A stretch of 59,046 nt of DNA from Leptotrichia massiliensis (GTDB taxonomy: Bacteria > Fusobacteriota > Fusobacteriia > Fusobacteriales > Leptotrichiaceae), in NCBI RefSeq assembly GCF_900104625.1, contig NZ_FNVZ01000001.1:1-59046 (forward strand), read 5' to 3'. The notes under the pieces are model-generated. The model was not told the origin of the DNA. It was given only the letters and a program-made list of their open reading frames with translations, and ran no database searches. This document shows, in pieces, positions 48,005 through 59,046 of this stretch. Each line of letters starts with the position of its first letter. The stretch's first letter is position 1. The position numbers and the translations under genes were made by a program.

Positions 48005-49384
48005 TTATTTTTCTATGATTTCTTCTAATCTCATTCCTCGTGATGCTTTTAACAGCACTGCCTTTTGTTCAGAAATCTGTCTTATTTTTTCTTTTATTTC
48101 TTCTTTTTCATCAAAATGTCCAAATTCCTTGTTTTTTAAATTTTCATTGTCCACATTTTCCTTTATTTTTTCGAATAGACTTTTCATCCTTTCTCCAAAT
48201 AAATAAAGTTTGTCAAATTTTGTAGTTTTTATTGTATTAAAAAGGTTGCTATGAAGTTCCAGTTCATTTTCTCCTAGTTCCAGCATATCTCCTAGAACCA
48301 TTATTTTCAGTCTGTCGTTATATATTTGGGAAAATGTTTCAAGTGATTTTTCCATAGACATTGGACTTGCATTATAGGCATCGTTAATATATGTTGTATC
48401 GCCGTTTTCAATTATTTGAAACCGCATTCCAGTCAAGCCAATATTTTTCACAGCTTCACTGATTATTTTATCTTCCATTCCGAATTGTTTAGCTACAGCA
48501 ATCGCCATAACTAAGTTTAATACATTATGTTCTCCTAGAACATTCGTCTTATAATTTCTTTCAACTGTACTTTGACAAATTTTTCCAAAATATTTCAGAA
48601 AAAAATCAGTTCCATTTTCGTTAAAATGAACGTCCCCATAATAAAAATCAGACGTCTTCTCCCTAAACTCATTATTTCCTAGATTCAAAGCCTTTACAAC
48701 TTCAATATTTTCAGCTTTTACATTTTTTAAATAATCATCATCTCCATTGATTACAAGTGTATTTTTAATATACGGAATAATTTCCGTTTTTGCCAAAAAT
48801 ACATTTTCCTTCGTTTTTAAAAATTCCAGATGTGATTCCCCAATGTTGGTAATTACATTAATATCAGGCAATGCAATCTGCCCAAGAAGATCAATTTCTC
48901 CAAAACCGCTCATTCCCATTTCTAGAATAATAAATTTGTCATCTTCTTCAGCACGCAACAAAGTGAAGGGTAATCCAATATGATTATTGTAATTCCCTTC
49001 AGTCTTTTTTCCTTTATATTTTTGTGAAAGCAAATGGTAAATCATGTCCTTTACAGTAGTTTTTCCATTACTTCCCGTAATTCCAATTACTTTTATATCT
49101 AAATTTTTTCGCCATTCCCTAGCAAAATTTTGTAAAAATTCAACACTATCATTTACAAAAAATGCACGATTAGCATATTTTTCATCTATTTTTAAAGTTT
49201 TACTGTCATAAACAGCAAAAGCACCTTTTTCCAACGCTTCATTAACAAAATTGTTCCCACCTCTGATAGCAACAAAAATATCATTTTTACCAAGTTCTTT
49301 CGAGTTAATCGAAATATTATTTATCTCAAAATCTGATATTTCTACTTTATTAAAGAAACTTTGAAACACTTCAGCTTTATTCAT
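48005..49384 (-). CDS. murF: UDP-MurNAc-tripeptide-D-Ala-D-Ala ligase
   Basis: A 459-residue Mur ligase adding the terminal dipeptide. The N-terminal domain has SINSKELGKNDIFVAIRGG, the ATP loop GSNGKTT is at 104-110, followed by LEMGMSGFGEIDLL, then NDAYNASPMSMEKSLE and GDMLELGENELELH, the classical MurF motifs. It is the first gene of the division and wall operon. Confidence 0.96.
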   Translation of the reverse strand: MNKAEVFQSFFNKVEISDFEINNISINSKELGKNDIFVAIRGGNNFVNEALEKGAFAVYDSKTLKIDEKYANRAFFVNDSVEFLQNFAREWRKNLDIKVIGITGSNGKTTVKDMIYHLLSQKYKGKKTEGNYNNHIGLPFTLLRAEEDDKFIILEMGMSGFGEIDLLGQIALPDINVITNIGESHLEFLKTKENVFLAKTEIIPYIKNTLVINGDDDYLKNVKAENIEVVKALNLGNNEFREKTSDFYYGDVHFNENGTDFFLKYFGKICQSTVERNYKTNVLGEHNVLNLVMAIAVAKQFGMEDKIISEAVKNIGLTGMRFQIIENGDTTYINDAYNASPMSMEKSLETFSQIYNDRLKIMVLGDMLELGENELELHSNLFNTIKTTKFDKLYLFGERMKSLFEKIKENVDNENLKNKEFGHFDEKEEIKEKIRQISEQKAVLLKASRGMRLEEIIEK

Positions 49385-49444
49385 AAAATTTCTCCAGATT
49401 CCTATCTAATTTAATACTTTTTTCACAATTATTCGCATTATAAA

Positions 49445-49473
49445 ATTATATCATTTGAAGAGCATTTTTTCAA
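49445..49473 (-). promoter_or_regulatory. Promoter of the division and wall cluster
   Basis: On the minus strand TTGAAA (complement 49468-49473), a 17-base spacer and TATAAT (complement 49445-49450), about 60 bases before murF. It is probably the main start for the nine-gene run to ftsZ. Confidence 0.8.
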
Positions 49474-49636
49474 TATATTTTTATTTTTTTTTCAAATTTT
49501 TCTAAAAGAATTTATCTTATGCACAAATCCGCTTAGAGTCAAGCTGGAAAAATTATATAAACCTAAAATTTCAGCAGAATAACCTCAATTTTTAAGTATA
49601 TTTTTAAAATAATTTTACCATAAGTATCTAATTTTA

Positions 49637-51058
49637 TTAATTATTTTTAATATCCCAGCCATCAATTTCGTTAGTTTCAGAAACTTTCTTTATCCAATAC
49701 CCTGATTTTTTTACTGTCTTTATTTGCGTTGGTAAATCTACCGAGATAAATCCGTATCTGTTTTTGTAGGCATTTGTCCAGGACCAGCAGTCTATCGGTG
49801 TCCAAGTGTGGTAGCCAAAGCAGTTTGATCCTTCTTCTATTGCTCTATGAAGATGTGTCAGATGTTCCCTAAAAAAATCTATTCTGTAGTCATCTTCAAT
49901 TATCCCCTGTTCATTCTTAAATTTTTCTTCTCCTTCAACTCCCATTCCATTTTCTGAAATAAACCATTTTATATTTTTATAGTTATCCTGAATATTTTTA
50001 GCAATATCATAAATCGCCTGTGGATAAATTTCCCATCCTCTGTAAATATTCATTCTTTTCCCCGGCATATCATAATTTTCAAAATATTTATCAGGCAGCC
50101 AGCCATTTTTAGAAATATCAAATTCCGTTTCTCGAGCCTTTATTCTTCTTGGCTGATAATAATTCACCCCTAGAAAGTCAACTGTATTTTCTGCAATAAT
50201 TTTTAGTTCCTCTTCTGTACTTTCCCACAAGACTCCATCCTTTTCCAGTATTTCTATCAATAATTCAGGAAATTTACCATAAATCGCAGGATCTAAAAAT
50301 GAATTATTAAAAAACACATCTGATATTTTGGCAGCCTTTACATCCTCTTCATTTTCACTCCTTGGATATGATGGGGTTAAATTCAAAATTATTCCTATTT
50401 CCCCATCTTTTTTCAGCGGCTCTGTTTTTCTAAATTCCTCAATTGCTTTTGCTGAAGCAAGTGCTGTATTATATAAAACCTGCATAGCCTTTTTCCCATC
50501 TACAATAAGCGGATAATGAAACTGATACATGTACTGTGCTTCCACAGGTACTATCGGTTCATTAAAAGTAGTCCAGTATTTCACCTTGTCCCCAAACAGC
50601 TCAAATGCTTTTCTGGCATATTTTACAAACAATTCAACTACATGCTTTGATTCCCAGCCGCCATATTTTTCCTGCAATTCTATTGGCATATCAAAATGGA
50701 ACAAGTTCATCACAAGAGTAATCCCATTTTTCTCAAATTCCTCTATAACCTCTGTATAAAATCTCACTCCATCCTCATCAACTTCCCCAGTTTCAAAATC
50801 CTTTATGAGACGTGTCCATTGAATCGATGTTCTTAATGAATTAAGCCCTATTTCCTTATATAATTTTATATCTTCCCTAAAGCTATTATAAAAATTTGAA
50901 GCCACATCCGGACCTATACCATCAAAAAACGCCTTCTTATCCATATCAAACCAGTAATCAAATATATTTCTATTCTTTTTATTAAATCTTCCTTCACTCT
51001 GCGGTCCAGAAGTAGCCGATCCCCACCAAAAATTATCTGGAAATTTCAATTTTGCCAT
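49637..51058 (-). CDS. Glycoside hydrolase family 1 (beta-glucosidase-type)
   Basis: A 473-residue cytoplasmic hydrolase for beta-glucosides or their phosphates. The N-terminal FPDNFWWGSATSGPQSEG is diagnostic. The acid/base is in TFNEP (Glu167) and the nucleophile in ISENGMG (Glu369). The C-terminal end WTPIDCWSWTNAYKNRYGFI is typical. The ATG at 51058 has GGAGG 8 bases upstream; an ATG five codons earlier overlaps that site. Whether the substrate is phosphorylated is not clear. No PTS gene is next to it. Confidence 0.92.
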   Translation of the reverse strand: MAKLKFPDNFWWGSATSGPQSEGRFNKKNRNIFDYWFDMDKKAFFDGIGPDVASNFYNSFREDIKLYKEIGLNSLRTSIQWTRLIKDFETGEVDEDGVRFYTEVIEEFEKNGITLVMNLFHFDMPIELQEKYGGWESKHVVELFVKYARKAFELFGDKVKYWTTFNEPIVPVEAQYMYQFHYPLIVDGKKAMQVLYNTALASAKAIEEFRKTEPLKKDGEIGIILNLTPSYPRSENEEDVKAAKISDVFFNNSFLDPAIYGKFPELLIEILEKDGVLWESTEEELKIIAENTVDFLGVNYYQPRRIKARETEFDISKNGWLPDKYFENYDMPGKRMNIYRGWEIYPQAIYDIAKNIQDNYKNIKWFISENGMGVEGEEKFKNEQGIIEDDYRIDFFREHLTHLHRAIEEGSNCFGYHTWTPIDCWSWTNAYKNRYGFISVDLPTQIKTVKKSGYWIKKVSETNEIDGWDIKNN

Positions 51059-51073
51059 ACAATATTCCTCCAT

Positions 51074-51437
51074 TTATTTCATATTTCTATTTTCCTTCAA
51101 TATGTACTTACACCCTCATAAAATCCACTGATAAAATTTTATAATTTCTAAAACCTAAATAATACTTAAAGTGTCATTACTGTTATTATATTCCATTTTT
51201 ATAAAAAATCAAATCTTTTATAACCAAAAAGTTCACATCTGATCACTCTCATTCCAAGTAAAATCAAAACTAAAATTCCAATCAACTTTTTTATAATATT
51301 TCCTTCTCTCATCTTATACTTTTATCATTTTACCTAATTTTTTTTATAATTCTCTTTCGTTTACGTTTTCATTACAATTCTTTTATTTTAAAAATTTTCT
51401 CTATAATGAATATATAGAAAATATAATACAATAATGC
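51074..51437. other. Gene-free stretch between divergent genes
   Basis: About 360 AT-rich bases between the GH1 gene (minus) and the next plus-strand gene. An extended -10 (TGC TATAAT) at 51435-51443 probably serves the gene at 51479. No coding frame was supported. Confidence 0.45.
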
Positions 51438-51443
51438 TATAAT
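51435..51443 (+). promoter_or_regulatory. Probable promoter of the gene at 51479
   Basis: Extended -10 TGCTATAAT on the plus strand, 36 bases before the ATG; the -35 region is weak. Confidence 0.45.
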
Positions 51444-51478
51444 AACAAAACAAAATTTGCTAGCAGGAGAGGTAACTT

Positions 51479-52951
51479 ATGAAAGAACTATTTAAAAGTA
51501 AAATAGAAATTATCGAATTTTTCAAAAAATTTTTTATACAAAAAAGAAAAAAAGAACTGGAAAATGAACCAAAATTATTAAATGAACTAAATAAAAAATC
51601 AACCTTGCTAAATAATCAGCTAAAATTAAAAAATACAAATAAAACTAAAATAAATAAGCAATTGGAAAAAATTCAAAATATAAAAAATGGCAAAATACAA
51701 ATTATAAATGTAAATAGATATGTTTTAAGGTTTCTGCTAATAGTCCTATTTTATATTTCATTTTTAAATCTTGCGTTAAATCTAAAAGGCTACAACTACT
51801 TTATATATGCTTCAGCTGTTATTATAATAATATTATCGTTTTTGTCAATGCTTATAACTTTTATTATTAAAAAGAAAATTTTTACTGCTTATTTTTACGA
51901 CTATAGTATTAAAAAAATTCTTCCAATGGCTGTAATTTTCTTTGGAGTAGTCTACTTTCTTAATTCTTACAAAAACGAACTTGAAATATTAAATAAAAAA
52001 TCCATTCTAATAAAAAACGCAGAAATAAATTCAATAGACGAGTTAAAAAACAGCACTCTCGAAATTGTAAACAAAGATGGAAAAACAAAATGGAAAGTAG
52101 ATAAAAATTTAAAAATTCTTACTTACGAAAACTCTCAAAAGGGAAATATAAATATCACAGATACAGTAATTGACGACAATAACAATGTAAATTTATCTTT
52201 TATAAATGAAAAAAATGAAACAATATGGCTAAAAGGAAAGATAATTTATTTCAACTGGGATACCGTAAAAATAAAACTAAAAAATAAAAAAATTATTGAA
52301 GGAGAAGTATATGGAAAAATAATTAAGCTGGAAACTGGTGAAACTTTAATATTAAACAATAATTTTGAATTACGGGATGAAAGTAAAAAAATTAGTGATT
52401 TTGGTGTGATGGGAACTAGCTTAAATATCAAAAAAATTATAAATAATTTTTTGTTTACATTTTTAATAATTTTTATTTTAATAGAATATGAATACTACAA
52501 TTTTCCATTTGAAGAAAAAGAAAAAATAGTATCCAAATTAATGCTAAATGAAAAAAATACTCTAACAATAAAAAAATCTGTTTTTTCAATCCTCAGAACA
52601 ATAAAACTGCTAATGTTCCCAATAGCCTTAATTCAAACGCTACTAATAAGAGATTTTATCTTCAGTCTATTTTTTGACAAAAATCTAAAAAAAGGCTACG
52701 ACATAATAAACGTCCTCGTATCCTATTTTTCAAAATCATACTTGCTAATTTTTATAATACTCCTGCTCCCAATACTAACAGAGTTATTTAACATTCTAAA
52801 ATTAATTAAACGCTACATAATATTAAATAAAATAGACAGATTTTCTAACATAAAGAAAAAAAGAAATTATTCTCGAATAATGATTTATAACAGAAAAAAA
52901 AATAACCGCTATCTAAATTCTTTTATAAACAGAACTTCTAAAAAAGAGTAA
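51479..52951 (+). CDS. Multi-pass membrane protein of unknown function
   Basis: A 490-residue, very Lys/Asn/Ile-rich protein. Residues 1-78 are charged and coiled-coil-like. Then come three membrane segments (about 82-103, 110-136, 149-166). A large soluble region (about 170-320) has repeated short strands (KIIYFNWDTVKIKLKNKKII, GEVYGKIIKLETGETLILNN). Three more membrane segments follow (about 325-343, 380-402, 420-442) and a basic tail. AGGAGAGG precedes the ATG. I recognise no family. The extreme AT content may point to an accessory gene. Confidence 0.6.
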   Translation: MKELFKSKIEIIEFFKKFFIQKRKKELENEPKLLNELNKKSTLLNNQLKLKNTNKTKINKQLEKIQNIKNGKIQIINVNRYVLRFLLIVLFYISFLNLALNLKGYNYFIYASAVIIIILSFLSMLITFIIKKKIFTAYFYDYSIKKILPMAVIFFGVVYFLNSYKNELEILNKKSILIKNAEINSIDELKNSTLEIVNKDGKTKWKVDKNLKILTYENSQKGNINITDTVIDDNNNVNLSFINEKNETIWLKGKIIYFNWDTVKIKLKNKKIIEGEVYGKIIKLETGETLILNNNFELRDESKKISDFGVMGTSLNIKKIINNFLFTFLIIFILIEYEYYNFPFEEKEKIVSKLMLNEKNTLTIKKSVFSILRTIKLLMFPIALIQTLLIRDFIFSLFFDKNLKKGYDIINVLVSYFSKSYLLIFIILLLPILTELFNILKLIKRYIILNKIDRFSNIKKKRNYSRIMIYNRKKNNRYLNSFINRTSKKE

Positions 52952-53054
52952 TTCTACTAAAAATTTTCCTGTATTAAAATCTAAACTAGATTATATAAAT
53001 AATATAGAAAATATAATTTGAAAATACGAATAAAGTAAAGAAAGGAGATCAACT

Positions 53055-53531
53055 ATGAATAAGTTTTTCAAATTATCATTGTTATTTACTTTTATAGTTG
53101 CTATTGGTCTATTTTATAGAAATCATTTAAAAAAAGCAAGAATAAATGTATCGGATTGTCCAAATAATCGCTATATGGCAAACAGAAAAGAATACTATGA
53201 AAAAAATTATAAGATTTTTAAAGAAAGGCAAATAAAATTTTATATAGATGATGAAAATGGAAAAATGCGAGAAATTGCTAATCAAGATGAATTTTTCACT
53301 TCATTAAGAGAAGCTAAAGATTATGCTTATGAAATAGTTGGAAAAAAATGGTTCTATACAAAAAGAAAGTTATTTGGAATAGCATTTGGAATTGATAAGG
53401 AAGCAAAAATAAAATATATTTCAGTACCAGAAAAAGAAAAGAAAAATATATTAAAAAATATAGATAAATATCCTGAAAAGAATATAGAAAATAAATGTGT
53501 GCTAGTAGAAGTGCTGAAAGGCAATTATTAA
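53055..53531 (+). CDS. Small membrane-anchored hypothetical protein
   Basis: A 158-residue protein with one N-terminal membrane segment (LSLLFTFIVAIGLFY, about residues 8-22), then a lysine-rich extracytoplasmic or cytoplasmic domain with YIDDENGKMREIANQDEFFT and KLFGIAFGIDKEAKIKYISV. AAGGAG lies 8 bases before the ATG. It sits 103 bases after the previous gene and 89 before the ankyrin-like gene, all in the same direction. Function unknown. Confidence 0.6.
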   Translation: MNKFFKLSLLFTFIVAIGLFYRNHLKKARINVSDCPNNRYMANRKEYYEKNYKIFKERQIKFYIDDENGKMREIANQDEFFTSLREAKDYAYEIVGKKWFYTKRKLFGIAFGIDKEAKIKYISVPEKEKKNILKNIDKYPEKNIENKCVLVEVLKGNY

Positions 53532-53620
53532 GAATACTAGAACAAAAATAAAAACAACTTTAAATTTTAAATATTTTTAAAAACAAAAATGAAGCATTAA
53601 AATTAAAAAAGGAGATAAAA

Positions 53621-54172
53621 ATGTCAGAATATAGAACAGTATCAGCAGCAGCAATGTTAGGGACATATGAAGATTTTTTAGAATTATTTGAAAAAGGATA
53701 TGAAGATAAAGAAAGTGTCTTGAAAAGTAATATTTTATATGATGCCTTAAGAAATAATAATGACGAAGCATGTTATAAAATATCAATTTTTTTAATAAAT
53801 AAAGGTGCTAATATTAAATACAGAACAAAGGAAGGAACTACTTTATTTTTTCCTTTATTTGAAAGTGGAGGGAATGATATAGCTGGAACAACAGAATTAT
53901 GCAGAATTTTTTTAGAAAAAGGAGCAGATATAACAGCATTATACAAACCATACAGAATTGTAGTTTTTAAAAATATTTTTAATTATTTTACTGATGAAAA
54001 CGAGATGATTCCACTATATAAATTAATCTTTTCTCAACCAGGATTACAATTATTAACAAAAGATAAATGGGGATTAACAGCTTTAGAATTTGTTAAAAGG
54101 TGTCAGAAACCAATAGCATTAAAAATGATGGAAGATTATATAAAAAAATATAATCTAAAAGAAAATAGTTAG
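53621..54172 (+). CDS. Ankyrin-repeat-like protein
   Basis: A 183-residue soluble protein. Ankyrin-type units are seen at about residues 45-75 (KISIFLINKGANIKYRTKEG) and 90-115 (ELCRIFLEKGADITALY), and a further one near 145-175 (KWGLTALEFVKRC). Ankyrin proteins bind other proteins. Small ones of this size often lie near polymorphic toxin loci as immunity-type proteins, but no toxin gene is present here. AAAGGAG precedes the ATG. It ends just before a strong terminator. Confidence 0.7.
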   Translation: MSEYRTVSAAAMLGTYEDFLELFEKGYEDKESVLKSNILYDALRNNNDEACYKISIFLINKGANIKYRTKEGTTLFFPLFESGGNDIAGTTELCRIFLEKGADITALYKPYRIVVFKNIFNYFTDENEMIPLYKLIFSQPGLQLLTKDKWGLTALEFVKRCQKPIALKMMEDYIKKYNLKENS

Positions 54173-54179
54173 AATTTTT

Positions 54180-54217
54180 AAATAACCGTTGTTGTAAAAG
54201 ACAGCGGTTATTTTTTT
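54180..54217 (+). terminator. Terminator after the ankyrin-like gene
   Basis: AAATAACCG pairs with CGGTTATTT, extended by wobble pairs, and a T run follows. It ends the plus-strand gene set. Confidence 0.85.
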
Positions 54218-54535
54218 AAATTAATACTACTTCTCATTTAAATAGTAGAAATCAGAAAATTCATCGAATCAAAGCCTTTTGTACAAGATTGTACTATTTA
54301 CAATCTATGTATTTATAAAATATCCTATAATTAAATTTAATCATTAAGTATTCGTCTTAAATACTTTTGTAATTTTATTTATTAATAATAAGCAGTTTTT
54401 CAAAATCTGAATAAAAATCTCCTATACAAATACTTAAAAATTAGATTTGATTTTTTTAACTAATTATTATAAAATTTTATTACTATTTTTTAAATGAATT
54501 TAGTATAAGTTACTTTATTTCAATATTTAAAAATA

Positions 54536-54676
54536 GGCTGTGTCTGAAAACTTAAAATCTATATTATTTTTTTGATTTTAGAAATTGTACAAAGCACAAT
54601 AAAATAAGCATTTACTATTTTTGATTTTGGAAAATTTGTTAAAAATTTATCATTTTGAAAATTTTCAGATATTCCT
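54536..54676 (-). repeat. Possible decayed insertion-sequence end
   Basis: The segment starts GGCTGTGTCTGAAAACTTA on the plus strand, which resembles terminal sequences of several IS families. TCTGAAAA near 54545 and TTTTCAGA near 54663 form partial inverted repeats. No transposase frame is intact. Assignment is tentative. Confidence 0.35.
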
Positions 54677-54812
54677 TAATATAAATTCTAGATTTTAACT
54701 CTATAATCAGTTTAACAAGCAAAAACTGCATTTTAATTTCTTGCTAAAAATATTTTTAATAGACTCGTTCGGCAACTTTATATTTTTTATCTCTAATAAG
54801 ATGTCTCGCTCC

Positions 54813-54871
54813 CTTCAGAGTAATATTTATCTCATTACATTTTCAAATTCAACATAGTTATCGAACAGGTT
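54813..54871 (-). repeat. Diverged repeat, copy A
   Basis: The segment starting CTTCAGAGTAATATTTATC and ending ATAGTTATCGAACAGG matches the one at 54968-55021 in order, with small gaps. On the minus strand both can be read as LFDNY-containing peptides, now broken by stops. Confidence 0.45.
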
Positions 54872-54967
54872 TAATAAATTAATTATTTAAACGAAGTTTA
54901 GTATCAAGTATACTAGATGTATTCTCTAACCTAAGTTTTTTCATTTCCACAAAGGGTAACACCCCTG

Positions 54968-55021
54968 CTTCAGAATATTTATTTTATTAAATTCTAAATA
55001 CATATAGTTATCAAACAAGCC
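54968..55021 (-). repeat. Diverged repeat, copy B
   Basis: Partner of 54813-54871: starts CTTCAGAATATTTATTTT and ends ATAGTTATCAAACAAG. It lies about 150 bases from copy A in the same orientation. Confidence 0.45.
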
Positions 55022-55077
55022 TACACTAAACACACTCTACTTCAACACTTTTCAAAAGTCCTGAATTGACTAAATTT

Positions 55078-55509
55078 CTATGTTAAGTACGTGTATTCTA
55101 AAACTTCATTCTTCTTTTCCCCCTTTACTTTTATAAACAAACAAATTCTATTATCCAAAATTTTCATTTCTCCATAATATAAATCAGGACTGCACAAATA
55201 TTCTTTCTTCATCATAAATTCCCCATCACAAAATAAAAACTCAAATATCTTCTCATAATCACCATTTCTAAACCTATAAAATCCAATATAATTTTCCTTA
55301 AACTCCCATAATTTTCTATCACTATACCGAATATCATTATCTAGAATAATTTCTTCAATAAAATACAACCTATCTCCTTCTTCTTTAATCACAACATTCC
55401 CTTTGCCAACATAATTCCAACCTGTCGAAGACCCTTCCAAACTCTTTGCCTTAAAAGATATCCTACTAACATTTCTCATAATTTCATAAATATCCATAAT
55501 CCTATCCAT
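55078..55509 (-). CDS. Hypothetical protein, possibly DUF6314-like
   Basis: A 143-residue soluble protein, mostly beta-strand in character: GTGWNYVGKGNVVIKE-type and IGFYRFRNGDYEKIFEF stretches, then LCSPDLYYGEMKI and a KGEKKNEVLEY end. This order resembles DUF6314 or other lipocalin-like proteins, but I cannot confirm it. ATG at 55509 has GGGAG 8 bases upstream; a TTG at 55542 would add 11 residues without a ribosome binding site. An extended -10 (TGATATACT, minus strand) lies about 50 bases upstream. Confidence 0.55.
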   Translation of the reverse strand: MDRIMDIYEIMRNVSRISFKAKSLEGSSTGWNYVGKGNVVIKEEGDRLYFIEEIILDNDIRYSDRKLWEFKENYIGFYRFRNGDYEKIFEFLFCDGEFMMKKEYLCSPDLYYGEMKILDNRICLFIKVKGEKKNEVLEYTYLT

Positions 55510-55542
55510 ACTATTTCTCCCGTAATTCCAAACATCTTCCAA

Positions 55543-55806
55543 TATATTTATTACAGTATATCAAAAATAAAGTACAAAATAAAGAAAACAAATACTATTT
55601 ATCTATTTTTATAAGAAAAGTTATCCACCTTATAAACAAAAAAAGACAAAATACTTTTTTCAGAAAGTATCCTGTCCAAGTCATCTATATTTTTCATAAT
55701 GCTATATTATCTTCATCTTTACAAAACTATTTATTAATATATTGCACATCCTCTATTTCTTTTTATTTTAAAATTTATCTACTTTTTGAATATTTTAAAA
55801 AAAAAA
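55543..55806. other. Gene-free stretch before tRNA-Asn
   Basis: AT-rich spacer between the hypothetical gene and the 3' side of tRNA-Asn. It includes the promoter region of the hypothetical gene. No coding frame was supported. Confidence 0.45.
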
Positions 55807-55883
55807 TGGCGTCCCCGGTTGGACTCGAACCAACGACCCTCTGATTAACAGTCAGATGCTCTAACCGGCTGAGCTACGGAGAC
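55807..55883 (-). tRNA. tRNA-Asn (anticodon GUU)
   Basis: A 77-base cloverleaf: acceptor GTCTCCG with CGGGGAC, anticodon stem TCTGA/TCAGA with loop CTGTTAA (anticodon GTT), T loop TTCGAGT, discriminator G and encoded CCA. It lies about 15 bases after the 5S rRNA and ends the rRNA operon. Confidence 0.95.
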
Positions 55884-55898
55884 ACACAAAAGAAAAAA

Positions 55899-56014
55899 GT
55901 TTGGCAACTACCTATTTTCCCGGGACGAATCCAAGTATCGTAGGCGTAAACAGACTTAACTGCCGGGTTCGAAATGTAACCGGGTGTATCCCTGCTGCTA
56001 ACATCACCAAACTT
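55899..56014 (-). rRNA. rrf: 5S ribosomal RNA
   Basis: About 116 bases. The 5' and 3' ends pair (GTTTGGTGATG and AGTTGCCAAAC). Typical 5S segments are visible: CCCGGTTACATTTCGAACCCGG and the loop near GTTAAGTCTG. It is downstream of 23S on the minus strand. Confidence 0.93.
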
Positions 56015-56079
56015 TAAAAACTAAATTGTCAAGTTAAGACAATGAGAAATAAATAGTAGTAGTAAAAGATTAATTAAAA

Positions 56080-58982
<2,903 letters not shown>

Positions 58983-59046
58983 GAATAACTTTTACTCTAG
59001 TTTCATTGTAATCTTTTACCTACTATTCATTTCCCATTGTCCTAAA
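58983..59046 (-). other. Partial 16S-23S spacer
   Basis: The last 64 bases lie upstream of the 23S 5' end and should be the 3' part of a 16S-23S spacer. No tRNA gene is visible in this part. Confidence 0.6.

Larger units (their letters stand above)
54218..55077. other. Gene-free AT-rich stretch with decayed repeats
   Basis: About 860 bases with no intact gene. Two parts are notable: an IS-end-like sequence at 54536 and a pair of diverged direct repeats at 54813-54871 and 54968-55021 whose minus-strand translations are alike (LFDNYVEFEN and LFDNYMYLEF). Stops interrupt every frame. It looks like the remains of one or more mobile or repeated elements. Confidence 0.5.

Noticed and set aside
54899-54999. 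A short minus-strand peptide-coding stretch (about 35 codons) near the decayed repeats
   Set aside because: It has no ribosome binding site, is bounded by a stop just upstream, and overlaps the repeat remnants.

Overview
The window (59,046 bp) looks like a chromosomal piece of a low-GC, AT-rich bacterium. Strongly AT-biased codon use, consensus sigma-70-type promoters, AGGAGG ribosome binding sites and the character of the ribosomal, cell-wall and lipoprotein genes suggest Fusobacteriota, most likely Leptotrichia or a close relative. The genus is an inference from protein and rRNA character, not a database result.

Layout. The left end holds a complete 16S rRNA (minus strand) with its promoter and leader, then a tRNA-Leu/fMet/Met operon. 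From about 2.7 to 7.8 kb, on the plus strand, lie a parvulin-like lipoprotein, a coiled-coil membrane-anchored protein and a phosphonate-type ABC transporter (phnC-phnE-phnE) with no adjacent binding-protein gene. From 8.0 to 24.1 kb a minus-strand translation block reads rpsL-rpsG-fusA-tuf, then rpsJ-rplC-rplD-rplW, then rplB-rpsS-rplV-rpsC-rplP-rpmC-rpsQ-rplN-rplX-rplE-rpsN-rpsH-rplF-rplR-rpsE-rpmD-rplO-secY. The block ends at secY. It has separate promoters for the str part and for rpsJ, and a hairpin plus a probable promoter between rplW and rplB.

From 24.4 to 37.2 kb is a mixed region: an N-acetylmuramoyl-L-alanine amidase, a cstA gene interrupted by an in-frame TAA, a PAP2 phosphatase, a TPR/Sel1-like protein, a Fic protein, a membrane protein, an ABC-F protein, an unknown repeat protein, an MFS transporter, a FluC/CrcB fluoride channel, a DUF937-type protein and a lipoprotein. 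From 37.4 to 38.6 kb is rpsF-ssb-rpsR. From 38.8 to 49.5 kb is a division and cell-wall cluster, murF-mraY-murD-ftsW-murG-murC-murB-ftsQ-ftsZ, on the minus strand behind one clear promoter and without ftsA. A GH1 glycosidase, three plus-strand genes of unknown function (one ankyrin-like), an AT-rich stretch with decayed repeats, and a small hypothetical gene follow. The right end holds tRNA-Asn, 5S and a complete 23S rRNA, all on the minus strand.

The window begins just after a 16S 3' end and ends just past a 23S 5' end, so it spans the interval between two different rRNA operons, a typical draft-contig boundary. The most interesting observations are the split cstA with a ribosome binding site before its second half, an 11-bp hairpin between the mraY Shine-Dalgarno and its start codon, hairpins of similar sequence inside two housekeeping operons, a four-module repeat protein of unknown function, a Fic gene between two uncharacterised genes, and two short dispersed intergenic repeats. 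No CRISPR array, cas gene, prophage or intact insertion sequence was seen.
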